DNA of 64,000 bases, from the NCBI RefSeq assembly GCF_003403315.2, contig NZ_CP048407.1, positions 1,116,001 through 1,180,000 of the forward strand. Direction: 5' to 3'. The position numbers and the translations under genes were made by a program. The DNA is from Thermaerobacter sp. PB12/4term (GTDB taxonomy: Bacteria > Bacillota > Sulfobacillia > Thermaerobacterales > Thermaerobacteraceae). How positions within the stretch are numbered: the stretch's first letter is position 1; each line of letters starts with the position of its first letter. Shown here piece by piece: positions 1 to 8,182 of the stretch. The notes under the pieces are model-generated. The model ran no database searches. It saw nothing but the letters and a program-made list of their open reading frames with translations, and was not told the DNA's origin.

Positions 1-1121
1 CCGGCCTGATCGGTCTGATGGACCCGCCCCGCCCCGAGGTGCCCGCGGCCATCGCTCGCTGCCGGCAGGCGGGCATCCGGCCGGTGATGGTCACCGGCGA
101 CCACGCCCGCACGGCGGCGGCCATCGGCCGGGAGCTGGGCCTCCTGGCCGGCGGCGACCCGGTGCTGGAGGGGCGGGACCTGGACGAGCTGGACGACGAG
201 CAGCTGGCCCGCAGGGTGGGCCAGGTGGCCGTCTTCGCCCGGGTGGCGCCGGAACACAAGCTGCGGATCGTCCGCGCCCTCAAGCGCCAGGGCGAGGTGG
301 TGGGAATGACGGGGGACGGGGTGAACGACGCCCCCGCCCTCAAGGAGGCCCACATCGGCATCGCCATGGGCCGCACGGGCACCGATGTGACCCGGGAGGC
401 GGCGGACATGATCCTGACCGACGACAACTTCGCCTCCATCGTCGGCGCCGTGGAGCAGGGCCGGGCCATCTACGACAACATCCGCAAGTTCATCCGCTAC
501 CTCCTGGCGTGCAACACCGGGGAGATCCTGGTGATGTTCCTCGCCCTGCTGGCGGGCTTGCCTTTGCCGCTGCGCCCGATCCACATCCTGCTGGTCAACC
601 TGGTCACCGACGGCCTGCCGGCCGTGGCCCTGGGCCTGGAACCGGCGGAACCCGACGTGATGAACCGGCCCCCGCGGCACCCCCGGGAAAGCCTCTTCGC
701 GGGCGGCCTGGGGCGGCGGGTGCTGATCCGGGGGGCCGTCATCGGCGTCACCACCCTGGCCCTGTTCGTCCTGGGGTCGGCGGGCGGCGACCTGGAGCGG
801 GGCCGGACCATGGCCCTGGCGGGGCTGGTCCTGAGCCAGATGATCCACGTCTTCGATTGCCGGTCCGAACGGCGATCCGCCTTCGACGTGCCCCTCTCCG
901 CCAACCCCGCCCTGGTGGCGGCTGTGGCCTCGTCGGTGGCCGTGCTGCTGGCGGTGGTCTACTGGGAGCCCCTGGCCCGACATTTCTATACGGTGCCCCT
1001 GCGCCCGGGGGACTGGGTCATGGTGCTGGGCGGGGTCTTGCTGCCCTGGGTGGCGCTGCTGGTGCGCCGGTCGCTGGTGGGAAGCCGGCCCCAGGCCGCC
1101 GTGGGGTCGAGCCGAGCCTAG
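1..1121 (+). CDS. Ca2+-transporting P-type ATPase, C-terminal part
   Basis: Truncated by the window start; the reading frame enters at base 3 with the phrase GLIGLMDPPRPEV, typical of the P-domain of P2 ATPases. The hinge motif TGDGVNDAPALK follows near base 310. M5 carries CNTGEI and M6 carries NLVTDGLPA, which match the SERCA calcium-ligand positions (Asn/Glu in M5, Asn-Thr-Asp in M6), so Ca2+ export from the cytoplasm is the likely role. Four further hydrophobic segments follow, as expected for M7-M10. The phosphorylation site (DKTGT) and the actuator domain lie upstream, outside the window. A related Mn2+/Ca2+ pump cannot be excluded. The gene is followed by a 409-bp gap and is probably not co-transcribed with dapF. 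Confidence 0.93.
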   Translation, partial: GLIGLMDPPRPEVPAAIARCRQAGIRPVMVTGDHARTAAAIGRELGLLAGGDPVLEGRDLDELDDEQLARRVGQVAVFARVAPEHKLRIVRALKRQGEVVGMTGDGVNDAPALKEAHIGIAMGRTGTDVTREAADMILTDDNFASIVGAVEQGRAIYDNIRKFIRYLLACNTGEILVMFLALLAGLPLPLRPIHILLVNLVTDGLPAVALGLEPAEPDVMNRPPRHPRESLFAGGLGRRVLIRGAVIGVTTLALFVLGSAGGDLERGRTMALAGLVLSQMIHVFDCRSERRSAFDVPLSANPALVAAVASSVAVLLAVVYWEPLARHFYTVPLRPGDWVMVLGGVLLPWVALLVRRSLVGSRPQAAVGSSRA

Positions 1122-1530
1122 CGGGGAGCCGGCCGGGATGCGGCAGGGCGCGGGCGCCCCGAGAGGCCTGCGCCCCCTGAGGAGGCTCCGGAGGGGAGGC
1201 AGGGCCGCCAGGCCCGGCGAGCCGGTGGCCTGTGGCCGCCGCTTGGCCGGGGGCGGCCCCTTGCGTTCCCGCTCGGCAAAGCCAGAGTATGTTAACATGA
1301 GGTGGGTGCGACCGCGCCGCGGCCCGGCCCCGTCGCGGCCGGGCCGCGGGCCCCAGGCAGCCGGCCCGTCCCCTGGACCCTGGGGCGCGGGCTCCCCGCC
1401 TGCCGGCGATTCCCCCCGGCCGGCACACCCCGGGTGGGAACCCGAGGCAGGAGCCCGGCCGGAACGGCGGGCCGGCTCCGGCGGCGGCGCTGGCGGCCGC
1501 CTTTTTATTTGCTTTGCGGGGGAGGTGGCC
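1122..1530 (+). other. 409-bp intergenic region and structured dapF leader
   Basis: No convincing gene. An open frame runs upstream of dapF, but it lacks a ribosome-binding site and any recognisable protein similarity. The region holds a 13-bp perfect inverted repeat (1317-1329 with 1337-1349, 7-nt loop) and a terminator-like hairpin at 1480-1509, just before the dapF ribosome-binding site. An AT-richer stretch near 1285-1297 (TATGTTAAC) might be part of a promoter, but no -35 hexamer sits at a normal distance. Confidence 0.5.
1480..1509 (+). terminator. Terminator or attenuator hairpin before dapF
   Basis: GGCGGC (1480-1485) pairs with GCCGCC (1496-1501) across a 10-nt loop and is followed directly by TTTTTATTT. 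It lies only about 20 nt upstream of the dapF start, so if it works it would attenuate dapF transcription rather than only end the upstream transcript. The stem is short (6 bp) and no competing antiterminator was identified. Confidence 0.45.
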
Positions 1531-2415
1531 GTGGTGACGGCACGCCGGCCCATCCGGCTGACCAAGATGCACGGCCTGGGCAACAACTACCTGTTCCTGG
1601 ACGGGCTGGCCGAGCCCGTTCCTCCCGACGACGACCTGCCGGCTCTGGCCCGGGCGGTCAGCGACCGCAACTTCGGCATCGGCAGCGACGGGCTCATCCT
1701 GGTGCTGCCGCCCCGGGATCCCGGGGCCCGGTTCCGGATGCGCATCTTCAACGCCGACGGTTCGGAGGGCGAGATGTGCGGCAACGGCATCCGGTGCCTG
1801 GCCCGGCTGGTCTACGACCGGGGCTACACCCGGGAGACGGAGTTCGTCGTCGAGACGGGGGCGGGGCCCATCCGGCCCCGGCTGCACCTGGACGGAAACC
1901 GGGTCACGGGCGTCACCGTGGACATGGGCGTGCCCCGGCTGGAGCGGGGGATGATCCCCATGGCGGGACCGGCCGGGGAGCAGGCCGTAGAGGTGCCCCT
2001 GGAGGTGGAAGCCGGCGGGGAGCGGAGCGTGTTTACCGTCACCGCCCTCTCCATGGGCAATCCCCATTGCGTGGTCTTCGTCGACGACCCGGACGCCGTC
2101 GATCTGGAGCGCCTGGGGCCCGCCTTCGAGCACCATCCCGCCTTCCCCCAGCGGGTCAACACCCACTTCACCCGGGTCCTGAACCCCGAGCGGGTACGGG
2201 TCCGGGTGTGGGAGCGGGGTTCCGGTCCCACCCTGGCCTGTGGAACGGGCGCCTGTGCCGTCGCGGTGGCAGGCGTTCTGACCGGCCGCACCGGCCGCCG
2301 GGTCACGGTGGAACTGCCCGGCGGGCCCCTGCAGATCGAGTGGGCCGGGGACGGCCACGTCTACATGACGGGACCCGCCGCTTATATCGGGGACGTGGTC
2401 TACGATCCCCACTGA
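1531..2415 (+). CDS. dapF: Diaminopimelate epimerase
   Basis: Converts LL-diaminopimelate to meso-diaminopimelate for lysine and peptidoglycan synthesis in the cytoplasm. It opens with TKMHGLGNNYLFLDG, the family N-terminus. The two catalytic cysteines are in MCGNGIRC (about residue 83) and ACGTGAC (about residue 237). Length of 294 residues is normal. GTG at 1531 is chosen because GGGGGAGG lies 5 nt upstream; GTG at 1534 is equally possible. The open frame continues upstream to 1138, but that segment has no family similarity. It is followed after 27 bp by dapL, which makes its substrate, so the two are probably co-transcribed. Confidence 0.95.
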   Translation: MVTARRPIRLTKMHGLGNNYLFLDGLAEPVPPDDDLPALARAVSDRNFGIGSDGLILVLPPRDPGARFRMRIFNADGSEGEMCGNGIRCLARLVYDRGYTRETEFVVETGAGPIRPRLHLDGNRVTGVTVDMGVPRLERGMIPMAGPAGEQAVEVPLEVEAGGERSVFTVTALSMGNPHCVVFVDDPDAVDLERLGPAFEHHPAFPQRVNTHFTRVLNPERVRVRVWERGSGPTLACGTGACAVAVAGVLTGRTGRRVTVELPGGPLQIEWAGDGHVYMTGPAAYIGDVVYDPH

Positions 2416-2442
2416 AGCACGCGCCACAGGAGGTGCAGCCCC

Positions 2443-3612
2443 ATGGTGCAGCCGGCACGGCGGCTGGAGCGCATCCCACCCTACCTGTTCGCCGAGCTGG
2501 ACCGCCTGCAGGCGGAAGCAGCGGCTCGCGGTGTGGACGTGATCAGCCTGGGCATCGGGGATCCCGATCAGCCCACGCCGCCCCACATCGTGGAAGCCTT
2601 GCAGAAGGCCGCGGCCGATCCCGCCAACCACCCCTACCCCAGCTACGCGGGCTCCCGGCGCTTTCGCCAGGCGGTGGCCCGCTGGTTCGAAGGCCGCTTC
2701 GGGGTTCGCCTGGACCCCGAGGGCGAGGTGCTGGCCCTGATCGGATCCAAAGAAGGGCTGGCCCACGTGATCTGGGCCTACGTGGACCCGGGCGACATGG
2801 TGCTGGTGCCCGATCCAGGGTACCCCGTGTACAAGGCCCACACCCTGCTGGCGGGCGGCGAGCCTTACGTCCTGCCCTTGCGGGAGGAACGGGGCTGGCT
2901 GCCCGACCTGGAACAGGTTCCTGCGGACGTGGCGCGGCGGGCCAAGCTGCTCTTCCTCAACTACCCCAACAACCCCACCGGCGCGGTGGCCACGCTGGAG
3001 TTCTACCGCCAGGTGGTGGAATTCGCCCGCACCTACGACCTGCTGGTGATCCAGGATGCGGCCTACACGGAGGTCGGGGAGCCGGGTTACCGGGCTCCCA
3101 GCATCCTGCAGGCCGAAGGGGCGCGGGACGTGGCCCTGGAGTTCCACAGCCTGTCGAAGCCCTTCAACATGACGGGCTGGCGCATCGGCTTTGCCGTGGG
3201 CCAGGCCGGCCTGCTGCGGCCCCTGGCCACGCTGAAGACCAATACCGACTCCGGCCAGTTCACCGCCATCCAGGAGGCAGCCGTGGTCGCCCTGGAACAG
3301 ACCCCGCCCGCCTGGTTCCAGCGCCTGGCGCAGCTGTATGAGGCCCGCAAGGAGCTGGTGCTCACGACCCTGCAGGAGGTGGGCATTGCCGCCACGCGCC
3401 CCCGGGCCACCTTCTATGTCTGGGCGAGGGTGCCCGAGCGGTTCTCCAGCGACGGCGACTTCGCCGCCTTTCTGTTGCGGGAGGCGGGCGTGGTGGTCTC
3501 TCCGGGTTCGGCCTACGGCGACCACGGGGCGGGGTACTTCCGCATCTCCCTCACGGTGCCGGACGACCGCCTGGCCGAGGCCATGGACCGCTTGCGGCGG
3601 GTGCTGGCTTGA
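2443..3612 (+). CDS. dapL: LL-diaminopimelate aminotransferase
   Basis: PLP-dependent class I/II aminotransferase, 389 residues. DapL converts tetrahydrodipicolinate to LL-diaminopimelate in one step using glutamate. Visible features: the N-terminal RRLERIPPYLFAELD block typical of DapL, ISLGIGDPD, the NYPNNPTGA signature, and the PLP lysine in HSLSKPFNMTGWR. A good ribosome-binding site (AGGAGGTG) precedes the ATG. Adjacency to dapF supports the DAP-aminotransferase branch over the succinylase or acetylase routes. A generic aminotransferase is the alternative, but the match to DapL is strong along the whole length. Confidence 0.92.
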   Translation: MVQPARRLERIPPYLFAELDRLQAEAAARGVDVISLGIGDPDQPTPPHIVEALQKAAADPANHPYPSYAGSRRFRQAVARWFEGRFGVRLDPEGEVLALIGSKEGLAHVIWAYVDPGDMVLVPDPGYPVYKAHTLLAGGEPYVLPLREERGWLPDLEQVPADVARRAKLLFLNYPNNPTGAVATLEFYRQVVEFARTYDLLVIQDAAYTEVGEPGYRAPSILQAEGARDVALEFHSLSKPFNMTGWRIGFAVGQAGLLRPLATLKTNTDSGQFTAIQEAAVVALEQTPPAWFQRLAQLYEARKELVLTTLQEVGIAATRPRATFYVWARVPERFSSDGDFAAFLLREAGVVVSPGSAYGDHGAGYFRISLTVPDDRLAEAMDRLRRVLA

Positions 3613-3661
3613 CACGCTGGGGCGCCCGCCGGCGCGGCGGGTTGGATGGGCGGGGTTGGGG

Positions 3662-4582
3662 ATGAACGGGCCTGCGCGGCCCGGCGCGGGTGGCGGCGGC
3701 GCTCCGGTGCCGGGCCCTTTCGGAGGGGAGGCCGGCCCGGTACCGGGACGGACCCGGCCGGTGCGGGTCGAGGCCTGGCTGGCCACAGGCCGGCTGAAGG
3801 CCACCTGGGACGGGATGCTGGCCGCGGGGCCGGGATGGTGGGCCGTCGCGGCCCTGTGGTCCCGGGGACCGGTGGCCGCCGGGCCCCTGACCTTCGCGCC
3901 GGGCGACCGGCTGCTGGAGATATACTGGGCCGAGCGCTGGTACAACGTGTTCCGGGTTCTGGCGCCGCCGGCCCCGCCGGCGCCCGGCCCCCGGGAGGGG
4001 CACCAGGCGGGTGGGCAAGGGCGGGCCGGGGAGGGGGAGGCGGATGCCGCCGGAGAAGAGCCGGGTGCCTCCGGCCGCCTGCCGGGGCAGGCCGGTGGAC
4101 CGCACCCCCGGGCGGGATCCCGCGTTTGGCGCCCGGCCGGGTATCGCCTGAAGGGGTATTACGTCAACCTGTCGACCCCGGCCCGGATGCTGGAAGAAGA
4201 CGGCCTGCCCCGCGGCCGGGAAGCGGAGGCGGCCGCGCCGCAGGCCACCCGGCCCGTTCGCCTGGCCTACGTGGACGGCGTGCTGGATGCGGTGGTTCTG
4301 CCGGACGGCAGCTGGCAGTGGCTGGATCAGGCGGAGTTCCGGCGGATGGTGCAGGGGGCGGGCCGGGGGTCCGGGATCGCGGGTCCTGCCGCCGCAGATC
4401 GGGTCCCGGAGGGGGAACGGGCCGGTGCCCCCCTGCCGCTGCCCGGGCCGGCCGCGTGGCGGCAGGCGGCGCGCCACCTGGCAGCGGGCCTGGCGGCGGG
4501 GGCGGGCCCCTTCGTGGAGAACCTGGTCCCCTGGGATGACCTCGAAAGGATGCTGTTCCCGGCCCCGGCCGGCGAGGGCTAG
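3662..4582 (+). CDS. DUF402 family protein with disordered insertions
   Basis: The frame contains LEIYWAERWYNVFRV, then KGYYVNLSTPARM, then RLAYVDGVLDAVVLPDGS, the core strands of the DUF402 (FomD/NtdP-like) barrel. Some members hydrolyse nucleoside di- and triphosphates; whether this one does is unknown. The barrel is split by Gly/Pro/Ala-rich inserts, one of about 55 residues between FRV and GYRLKG, and others before and after the DVVLPDG strand. The family is normally about 150-180 residues; this frame is 306. The start is uncertain: ATG 3662 has only a weak GGGG-type site, and GTG 3761, at the beginning of recognisable sequence, is also possible. Confidence 0.7.
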   Translation: MNGPARPGAGGGGAPVPGPFGGEAGPVPGRTRPVRVEAWLATGRLKATWDGMLAAGPGWWAVAALWSRGPVAAGPLTFAPGDRLLEIYWAERWYNVFRVLAPPAPPAPGPREGHQAGGQGRAGEGEADAAGEEPGASGRLPGQAGGPHPRAGSRVWRPAGYRLKGYYVNLSTPARMLEEDGLPRGREAEAAAPQATRPVRLAYVDGVLDAVVLPDGSWQWLDQAEFRRMVQGAGRGSGIAGPAAADRVPEGERAGAPLPLPGPAAWRQAARHLAAGLAAGAGPFVENLVPWDDLERMLFPAPAGEG

Positions 4583-4612
4583 CCGGCACACCGCGTAGCG
4601 GGGAGGATGGGC

Positions 4613-5488
4613 GTGGTCCGCAGCATGACGGGATTCGGGCACGCCGGTGCCCAGTCGGCCGAACACCGGCTGGCGGTGGAGGTCCGCACGGTCAACCACC
4701 GGTTTCTCGACGTGGCGGTGCGGCTGCCGCGGGAATACGGCGCCCTTGAAGATCGGATCCGGCGTGCGGTAACGCAGCACATCGAACGGGGGCGTGTGGA
4801 CGTCACCGTTCGTATAGATCGGCTTACATCACCCGTCAGGGGCGTTCACGTTGACACCCATCTGGCCCACGCGTATTATGAGGCGTTGAAAGAATTGCGC
4901 CGGGTTCTGCGCCTGCCGGGCAGCATCGACGTGGACATGCTGCTCGATCTCCCCGACGTGCTGCGGGTGGAACAGGCCGAGGAGGACCTGGACGCCCTGT
5001 GGGCGGCGCTGGCGCCGCTCCTGGATGCGGCTCTCCGCCAGGTGGTGGCCATGCGGGAGGCGGAAGGGGCCGCCCTGGCCCAGGACCTGGCCCAGCGGGC
5101 CGCCCGTGTCGAAGCCCAGGTGGAGGCCGTCGCCGGCCGGGCGCCGGAGGTTGTCCAGGCCTACCGGCGGCGGCTGGAGGGCCGGCTGGCGGAATGGGGG
5201 GACCTGGCGGTCGACCCCCAGCGGGTGGCGGCGGAAGTGGCCCTGATGGCGGAGCGCAGCGACATCAGCGAGGAATGCGTCCGCCTGCGCAGCCACTGCC
5301 GCCAGTTCCGGGAGCTGCTGGCCCAGGGCGGGCCGGTGGGGCGGCGGCTGGACTTCTTGCTGCAGGAGATGCACCGCGAGATCAACACCATCGGCGCCAA
5401 GGCGGCCGACCTGGACATCGCCGGCCGGGTGGTGGAGGTCAAGGCGGAGCTGGAAAAGATGCGGGAGCAGGTGCAGAACGTGGAGTAG
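4613..5488 (+). CDS. yicC: YicC/YloC family endoribonuclease
   Basis: Matches the YicC/YloC family from its first residues (VRSMTGFG) through [13 protein letters not shown] and the C-terminal block [20 protein letters not shown]. Members are cytoplasmic endoribonucleases implicated in RNA turnover and stationary-phase physiology. GTG 4613 is preferred over ATG 4607 because GGGGAGG ends 6 nt before 4613 but directly abuts 4607, and because the family usually starts M-(I/V)-(K/R)-SMTGFG. About 291 residues, normal length. Located immediately before remA-gmk-rpoZ, the same order as in Bacillus subtilis (yloC-remA-gmk-rpoZ). Confidence 0.9.
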   Translation: MVRSMTGFGHAGAQSAEHRLAVEVRTVNHRFLDVAVRLPREYGALEDRIRRAVTQHIERGRVDVTVRIDRLTSPVRGVHVDTHLAHAYYEALKELRRVLRLPGSIDVDMLLDLPDVLRVEQAEEDLDALWAALAPLLDAALRQVVAMREAEGAALAQDLAQRAARVEAQVEAVAGRAPEVVQAYRRRLEGRLAEWGDLAVDPQRVAAEVALMAERSDISEECVRLRSHCRQFRELLAQGGPVGRRLDFLLQEMHREINTIGAKAADLDIAGRVVEVKAELEKMREQVQNVE

Positions 5489-5570
5489 GTATGGCGGCCC
5501 GCCGGCTCCGTGGCGGGCGGGGAAGCCGGCCCGCCGGGGCGGGCAGGGCTGCCGGGAAGGGGCGGGTTCC

Positions 5571-5825
5571 GTGGACATCAAGCTGGTGAACATCGGGTTC
5601 GGCAACATCGTCTCTGCCCACCGGATCGTGGCCATCGTCAGTCCCGAGTCGGCCCCCATCAAGCGGATGATCAGCGAGGCCCGGGACGACGGGCGCCTGA
5701 TCGATGCTACCTACGGCCGCAGGACGCGGGCGGTCATCATCGCCGACAGCAACCACATCATCCTGTCGGCCGTCCAGCCCGAAACGGTGGCCCACCGCCT
5801 GCTCAGCACGCGGGAGGGCGAGTGA
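5571..5825 (+). CDS. remA: RemA-type DNA-binding regulator (DUF370)
   Basis: An 84-residue protein with the complete DUF370 signature ([11 protein letters not shown], then APIKR, then [12 protein letters not shown] and HIILSA). In Bacillus subtilis RemA is a DNA-binding activator of matrix genes and osmoprotection; in other Firmicutes it is encoded next to gmk as here. GTG start, with a modest GGGGCGGG upstream. The stop overlaps the run-up to gmk by a few bases, so it is probably co-transcribed with gmk and rpoZ. Confidence 0.93.
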   Translation: MDIKLVNIGFGNIVSAHRIVAIVSPESAPIKRMISEARDDGRLIDATYGRRTRAVIIADSNHIILSAVQPETVAHRLLSTREGE

Positions 5826-5833
5826 GGGATCCC

Positions 5834-6523
5834 ATGGAAGCTGGACAACCCGATGCCGCCCGCACCGCTGCCGAGCGCCGGCCGGTTCCGGCGGATTCCC
5901 GGTCATGGCCGGGCCTGATGATCGTGCTCTCCGCTCCCTCGGGAGCCGGCAAGGGGACCATCCGGGAGCGCCTCCAGAAGCGGCTGCCGGGTCTGGTGTA
6001 CGCCGTCTCCGTCACCACCCGTCCCCGGCGCCCCCACGAGGTGGACGGCGTGGACTACCACTTCGTCTCTCCCGAGGAGTTCCAGCGCCGGGTGGAGGCG
6101 GGGGAACTGGTGGAGTGGGCCCGCGTGTACGGGAACTATTACGGAACCCCCCGGGAGCCCATGGAGACGTGGTTGCGGGAAGGCCGCGACGTGATCTGCG
6201 AGAAGGACGTGCAGGGTGCCCTCAAGCTGATGGACATCTACCCCGATGCCGTGTATATCTTTGCCATGCCGCCTTCCCTGGAAGAGCTCGAGCGGCGGCT
6301 GGAGCGGCGCGGCACCGAATCGGAGGAGGCGCGCCGCCAGCGGCTGGCCAGCGCCGACTTCGAGATGGCCTGTGTCGACCGCTATGATTACGTGGTGGTG
6401 AACGACGACCCGGACCGGGCGGCCGACGACATCGTCGCCATCATCCGGGCGGAAAAGCTCCGGGCCCGCCGCCGCCGCCACCTGGTCGAACGGGTGCGCG
6501 CCGGCGGGCGCATCGGCGGCTGA
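5834..6523 (+). CDS. gmk: Guanylate kinase
   Basis: Phosphorylates GMP/dGMP to GDP/dGDP. The P-loop is SAPSGAGKGT, followed by SVTTRPRRPHEVDGVDYHF and the NYYGTP GMP-binding element. The usual EIDVQGA is EKDVQGA here. ATG 5834, 8 nt after the remA stop, gives 229 residues with a 28-residue extension before LMIVLSAPSG; ATG 5918 would give the classical length. The extension is Pro/Arg-rich and likely disordered. Confidence 0.95.
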   Translation: MEAGQPDAARTAAERRPVPADSRSWPGLMIVLSAPSGAGKGTIRERLQKRLPGLVYAVSVTTRPRRPHEVDGVDYHFVSPEEFQRRVEAGELVEWARVYGNYYGTPREPMETWLREGRDVICEKDVQGALKLMDIYPDAVYIFAMPPSLEELERRLERRGTESEEARRQRLASADFEMACVDRYDYVVVNDDPDRAADDIVAIIRAEKLRARRRRHLVERVRAGGRIGG

Positions 6524-6564
6524 CGGCCGGCCGGTCCCGCCGCGGGGAGAGGCACGAGGGGGCG

Positions 6565-6801
6565 ATGGGCATGGAGAAGCAGAGGAAGGCCGAAGCGCCG
6601 CGGGTCACCCTGGACGTGCTGCTGGACAAGGTGGACAGCAAGTACACCCTGGTGGTCCTGGCGGCCCGCCGCGCCCGCCAGCTGGTGGACGGCGCCGAGC
6701 CGGTGATCGAGCCGCGGGCGGCCAAGCCCGTCACCGTGGCGCTGGAAGAACTGGCGGCCGGAAAGCTGTCCTACGTGCCCGGCAAGGCGGGCATCAAGTG
6801 A
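6565..6801 (+). CDS. rpoZ: DNA-directed RNA polymerase omega subunit
   Basis: A 78-residue protein with the omega fold signature: TLDVLLDKVDSKYTLVVLAARRARQL, followed by AKPVTVALEELAAGKLSY. It supports assembly and stability of RNA polymerase. ATG 6565 follows an AGGGGGCG-type site; ATG 6571 is 6 nt further in and possible. It sits between gmk and coaBC, the conserved Firmicutes arrangement, and its stop is 1 nt before the coaBC start. Confidence 0.93.
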   Translation: MGMEKQRKAEAPRVTLDVLLDKVDSKYTLVVLAARRARQLVDGAEPVIEPRAAKPVTVALEELAAGKLSYVPGKAGIK

Positions 6802-6802
6802 G

Positions 6803-8182
6803 ATGACGCCGGGTGCCGTGGAGCCGGGCACGGCTCGTCCCCTTGAGGGGCGCACCGTGATCCTGGGGGTGTCCGGCGGCATCGCCGCCTACAAGGCGGC
6901 CGAACTGGCCCGCCGCCTGGGGGAGCGGGGGGCCCGGGTGGTCACCATCCTGACCGCCGGGGCCGCCCGCTTCGTCACGCCCCTGACCTTCGCCGCCCTG
7001 ACCCACCAGCCCGTCTACACGGCCGGCGATCTGTGGGCGCCCCGGGCCGGGGTCGAGCACATCCGCCTGGCCGATTCCGCCGACCTGGTGGTGCTGGCAC
7101 CGGCCACGGCCCACCTGCTGGCCCAGCTGGCAGCAGGCCTGGCGGGCGACCTCCTGACCACCGTGGTGCTGGCCACCGGTACCCGGGTGCCCGTGCTGGT
7201 GGCTCCCGCCATGAACACCCACATGTGGCGCCACCCCGCCACCCAGGCCAACGTCCAGCGACTGCGGGCCTGGGGCTACCACGTCATGGAGCCCGAGGCC
7301 GGACCCCTGGCGGAAGGGTATTCCGGCGTGGGCCGCCTTCCCGAGCCGGAAACCATCGCCGCCCGGGCCGCGGCGCTGCTGGCGGGGCGGCGGAGCCTGG
7401 AAGGCGTGACCGTGCTGGTCACCGCCGGCCCCACCCGGGAACCCCTTGATCCCATCCGGTTCCTCAGCAACCGCTCCTCGGGGAAGATGGGCTACGCCCT
7501 GGCCGAAGCGGCCCGGGACCGGGGGGCGCGGGTGGTCCTGGTGAGCGGTCCCGTCCACCTGCCCGACCCGCCCGGCGTGGAGGTCGTCCGCGTGGAGACG
7601 GCGGCGGAGATGCTGGAGGCCGTCCTGCAACGGGCCGCCACCGCCCAGGTGGTCATCAAGGCGGCGGCGGTGGCCGATTTCCGGCCGGCCCGGCCGGCGG
7701 CCCACAAGATCAAGAAGGACACCGCGGCGCCCCTGGTGGAACTGGCACCCACCGTGGACATCCTGCGGGAACTGGGCCGGCGCAAGCGGCCGGGACAGGT
7801 GCTGGTGGGTTTCGCCGCCGAAACCCACGACCTGCTGGACAACGCCCAGCGCAAGATCCGGGAGAAGAACCTGGACTTCATCGTCCTCAACGACGTCACC
7901 CAGCCCGGTGCCGGCTTCGAAGTCGACACCAACATCGTCACCCTGGTCTATCCCGATGGGCGCCGCGAATCTCTGCCGGCCATGTCCAAGCGGGCGGTGG
8001 CCGAGGCCATTCTAGACCGGCTGCCCCGGTGGGGGGAGGACCAGTCGCAGGCGGCCCACCGGCCGGAGGAAGGGGCCTCCGGACCCGGCGCCAGCGGTGC
8101 GGTAGCAGGGGCCAGGGATCCCGACGTCCGCCCCGGCGTGGTGCCGGGGGACGGCGTCCACCGCGGGGGCGAGGCCGAATGA
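6803..8182 (+). CDS. coaBC: Bifunctional phosphopantothenoylcysteine decarboxylase/phosphopantothenate-cysteine ligase
   Basis: Two consecutive steps of CoA biosynthesis in one chain. The N-terminal CoaC flavoprotein domain has GVSGGIAAYKAAELARRL and the PAMNTHMW substrate-recognition motif with its conserved Asn. The CoaB domain starts near residue 200 (VTAGPTREPLDPIRFLSNRSSGKMG) and carries KIKK, required for ligase activity. The last 45 residues or so (from about base 8035) are low-complexity and look like a disordered tail. The stop overlaps the priA start as ATGA, suggesting coupling. Confidence 0.95.
   Translation: MTPGAVEPGTARPLEGRTVILGVSGGIAAYKAAELARRLGERGARVVTILTAGAARFVTPLTFAALTHQPVYTAGDLWAPRAGVEHIRLADSADLVVLAPATAHLLAQLAAGLAGDLLTTVVLATGTRVPVLVAPAMNTHMWRHPATQANVQRLRAWGYHVMEPEAGPLAEGYSGVGRLPEPETIAARAAALLAGRRSLEGVTVLVTAGPTREPLDPIRFLSNRSSGKMGYALAEAARDRGARVVLVSGPVHLPDPPGVEVVRVETAAEMLEAVLQRAATAQVVIKAAAVADFRPARPAAHKIKKDTAAPLVELAPTVDILRELGRRKRPGQVLVGFAAETHDLLDNAQRKIREKNLDFIVLNDVTQPGAGFEVDTNIVTLVYPDGRRESLPAMSKRAVAEAILDRLPRWGEDQSQAAHRPEEGASGPGASGAVAGARDPDVRPGVVPGDGVHRGGEAE

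Noticed and set aside
1301-1320. T-box-like phrase GGTGGGTGCGACCGCG upstream of dapF
   Set aside because: The T-box core needs GGTGG followed almost directly by ACCGCG. Here five extra bases intervene, the motif is 160 nt from the terminator-like hairpin, and no specifier stem was found.
1018-3945. Long minus-strand open frame (about 975 codons) opposite dapF and dapL
   Set aside because: A composition shadow: in very GC-rich DNA antisense frames of real genes are open. It covers two clear plus-strand genes and has no family similarity or ribosome-binding site. The same applies to long antisense frames opposite priA, prkC, recG, smc and fab genes.
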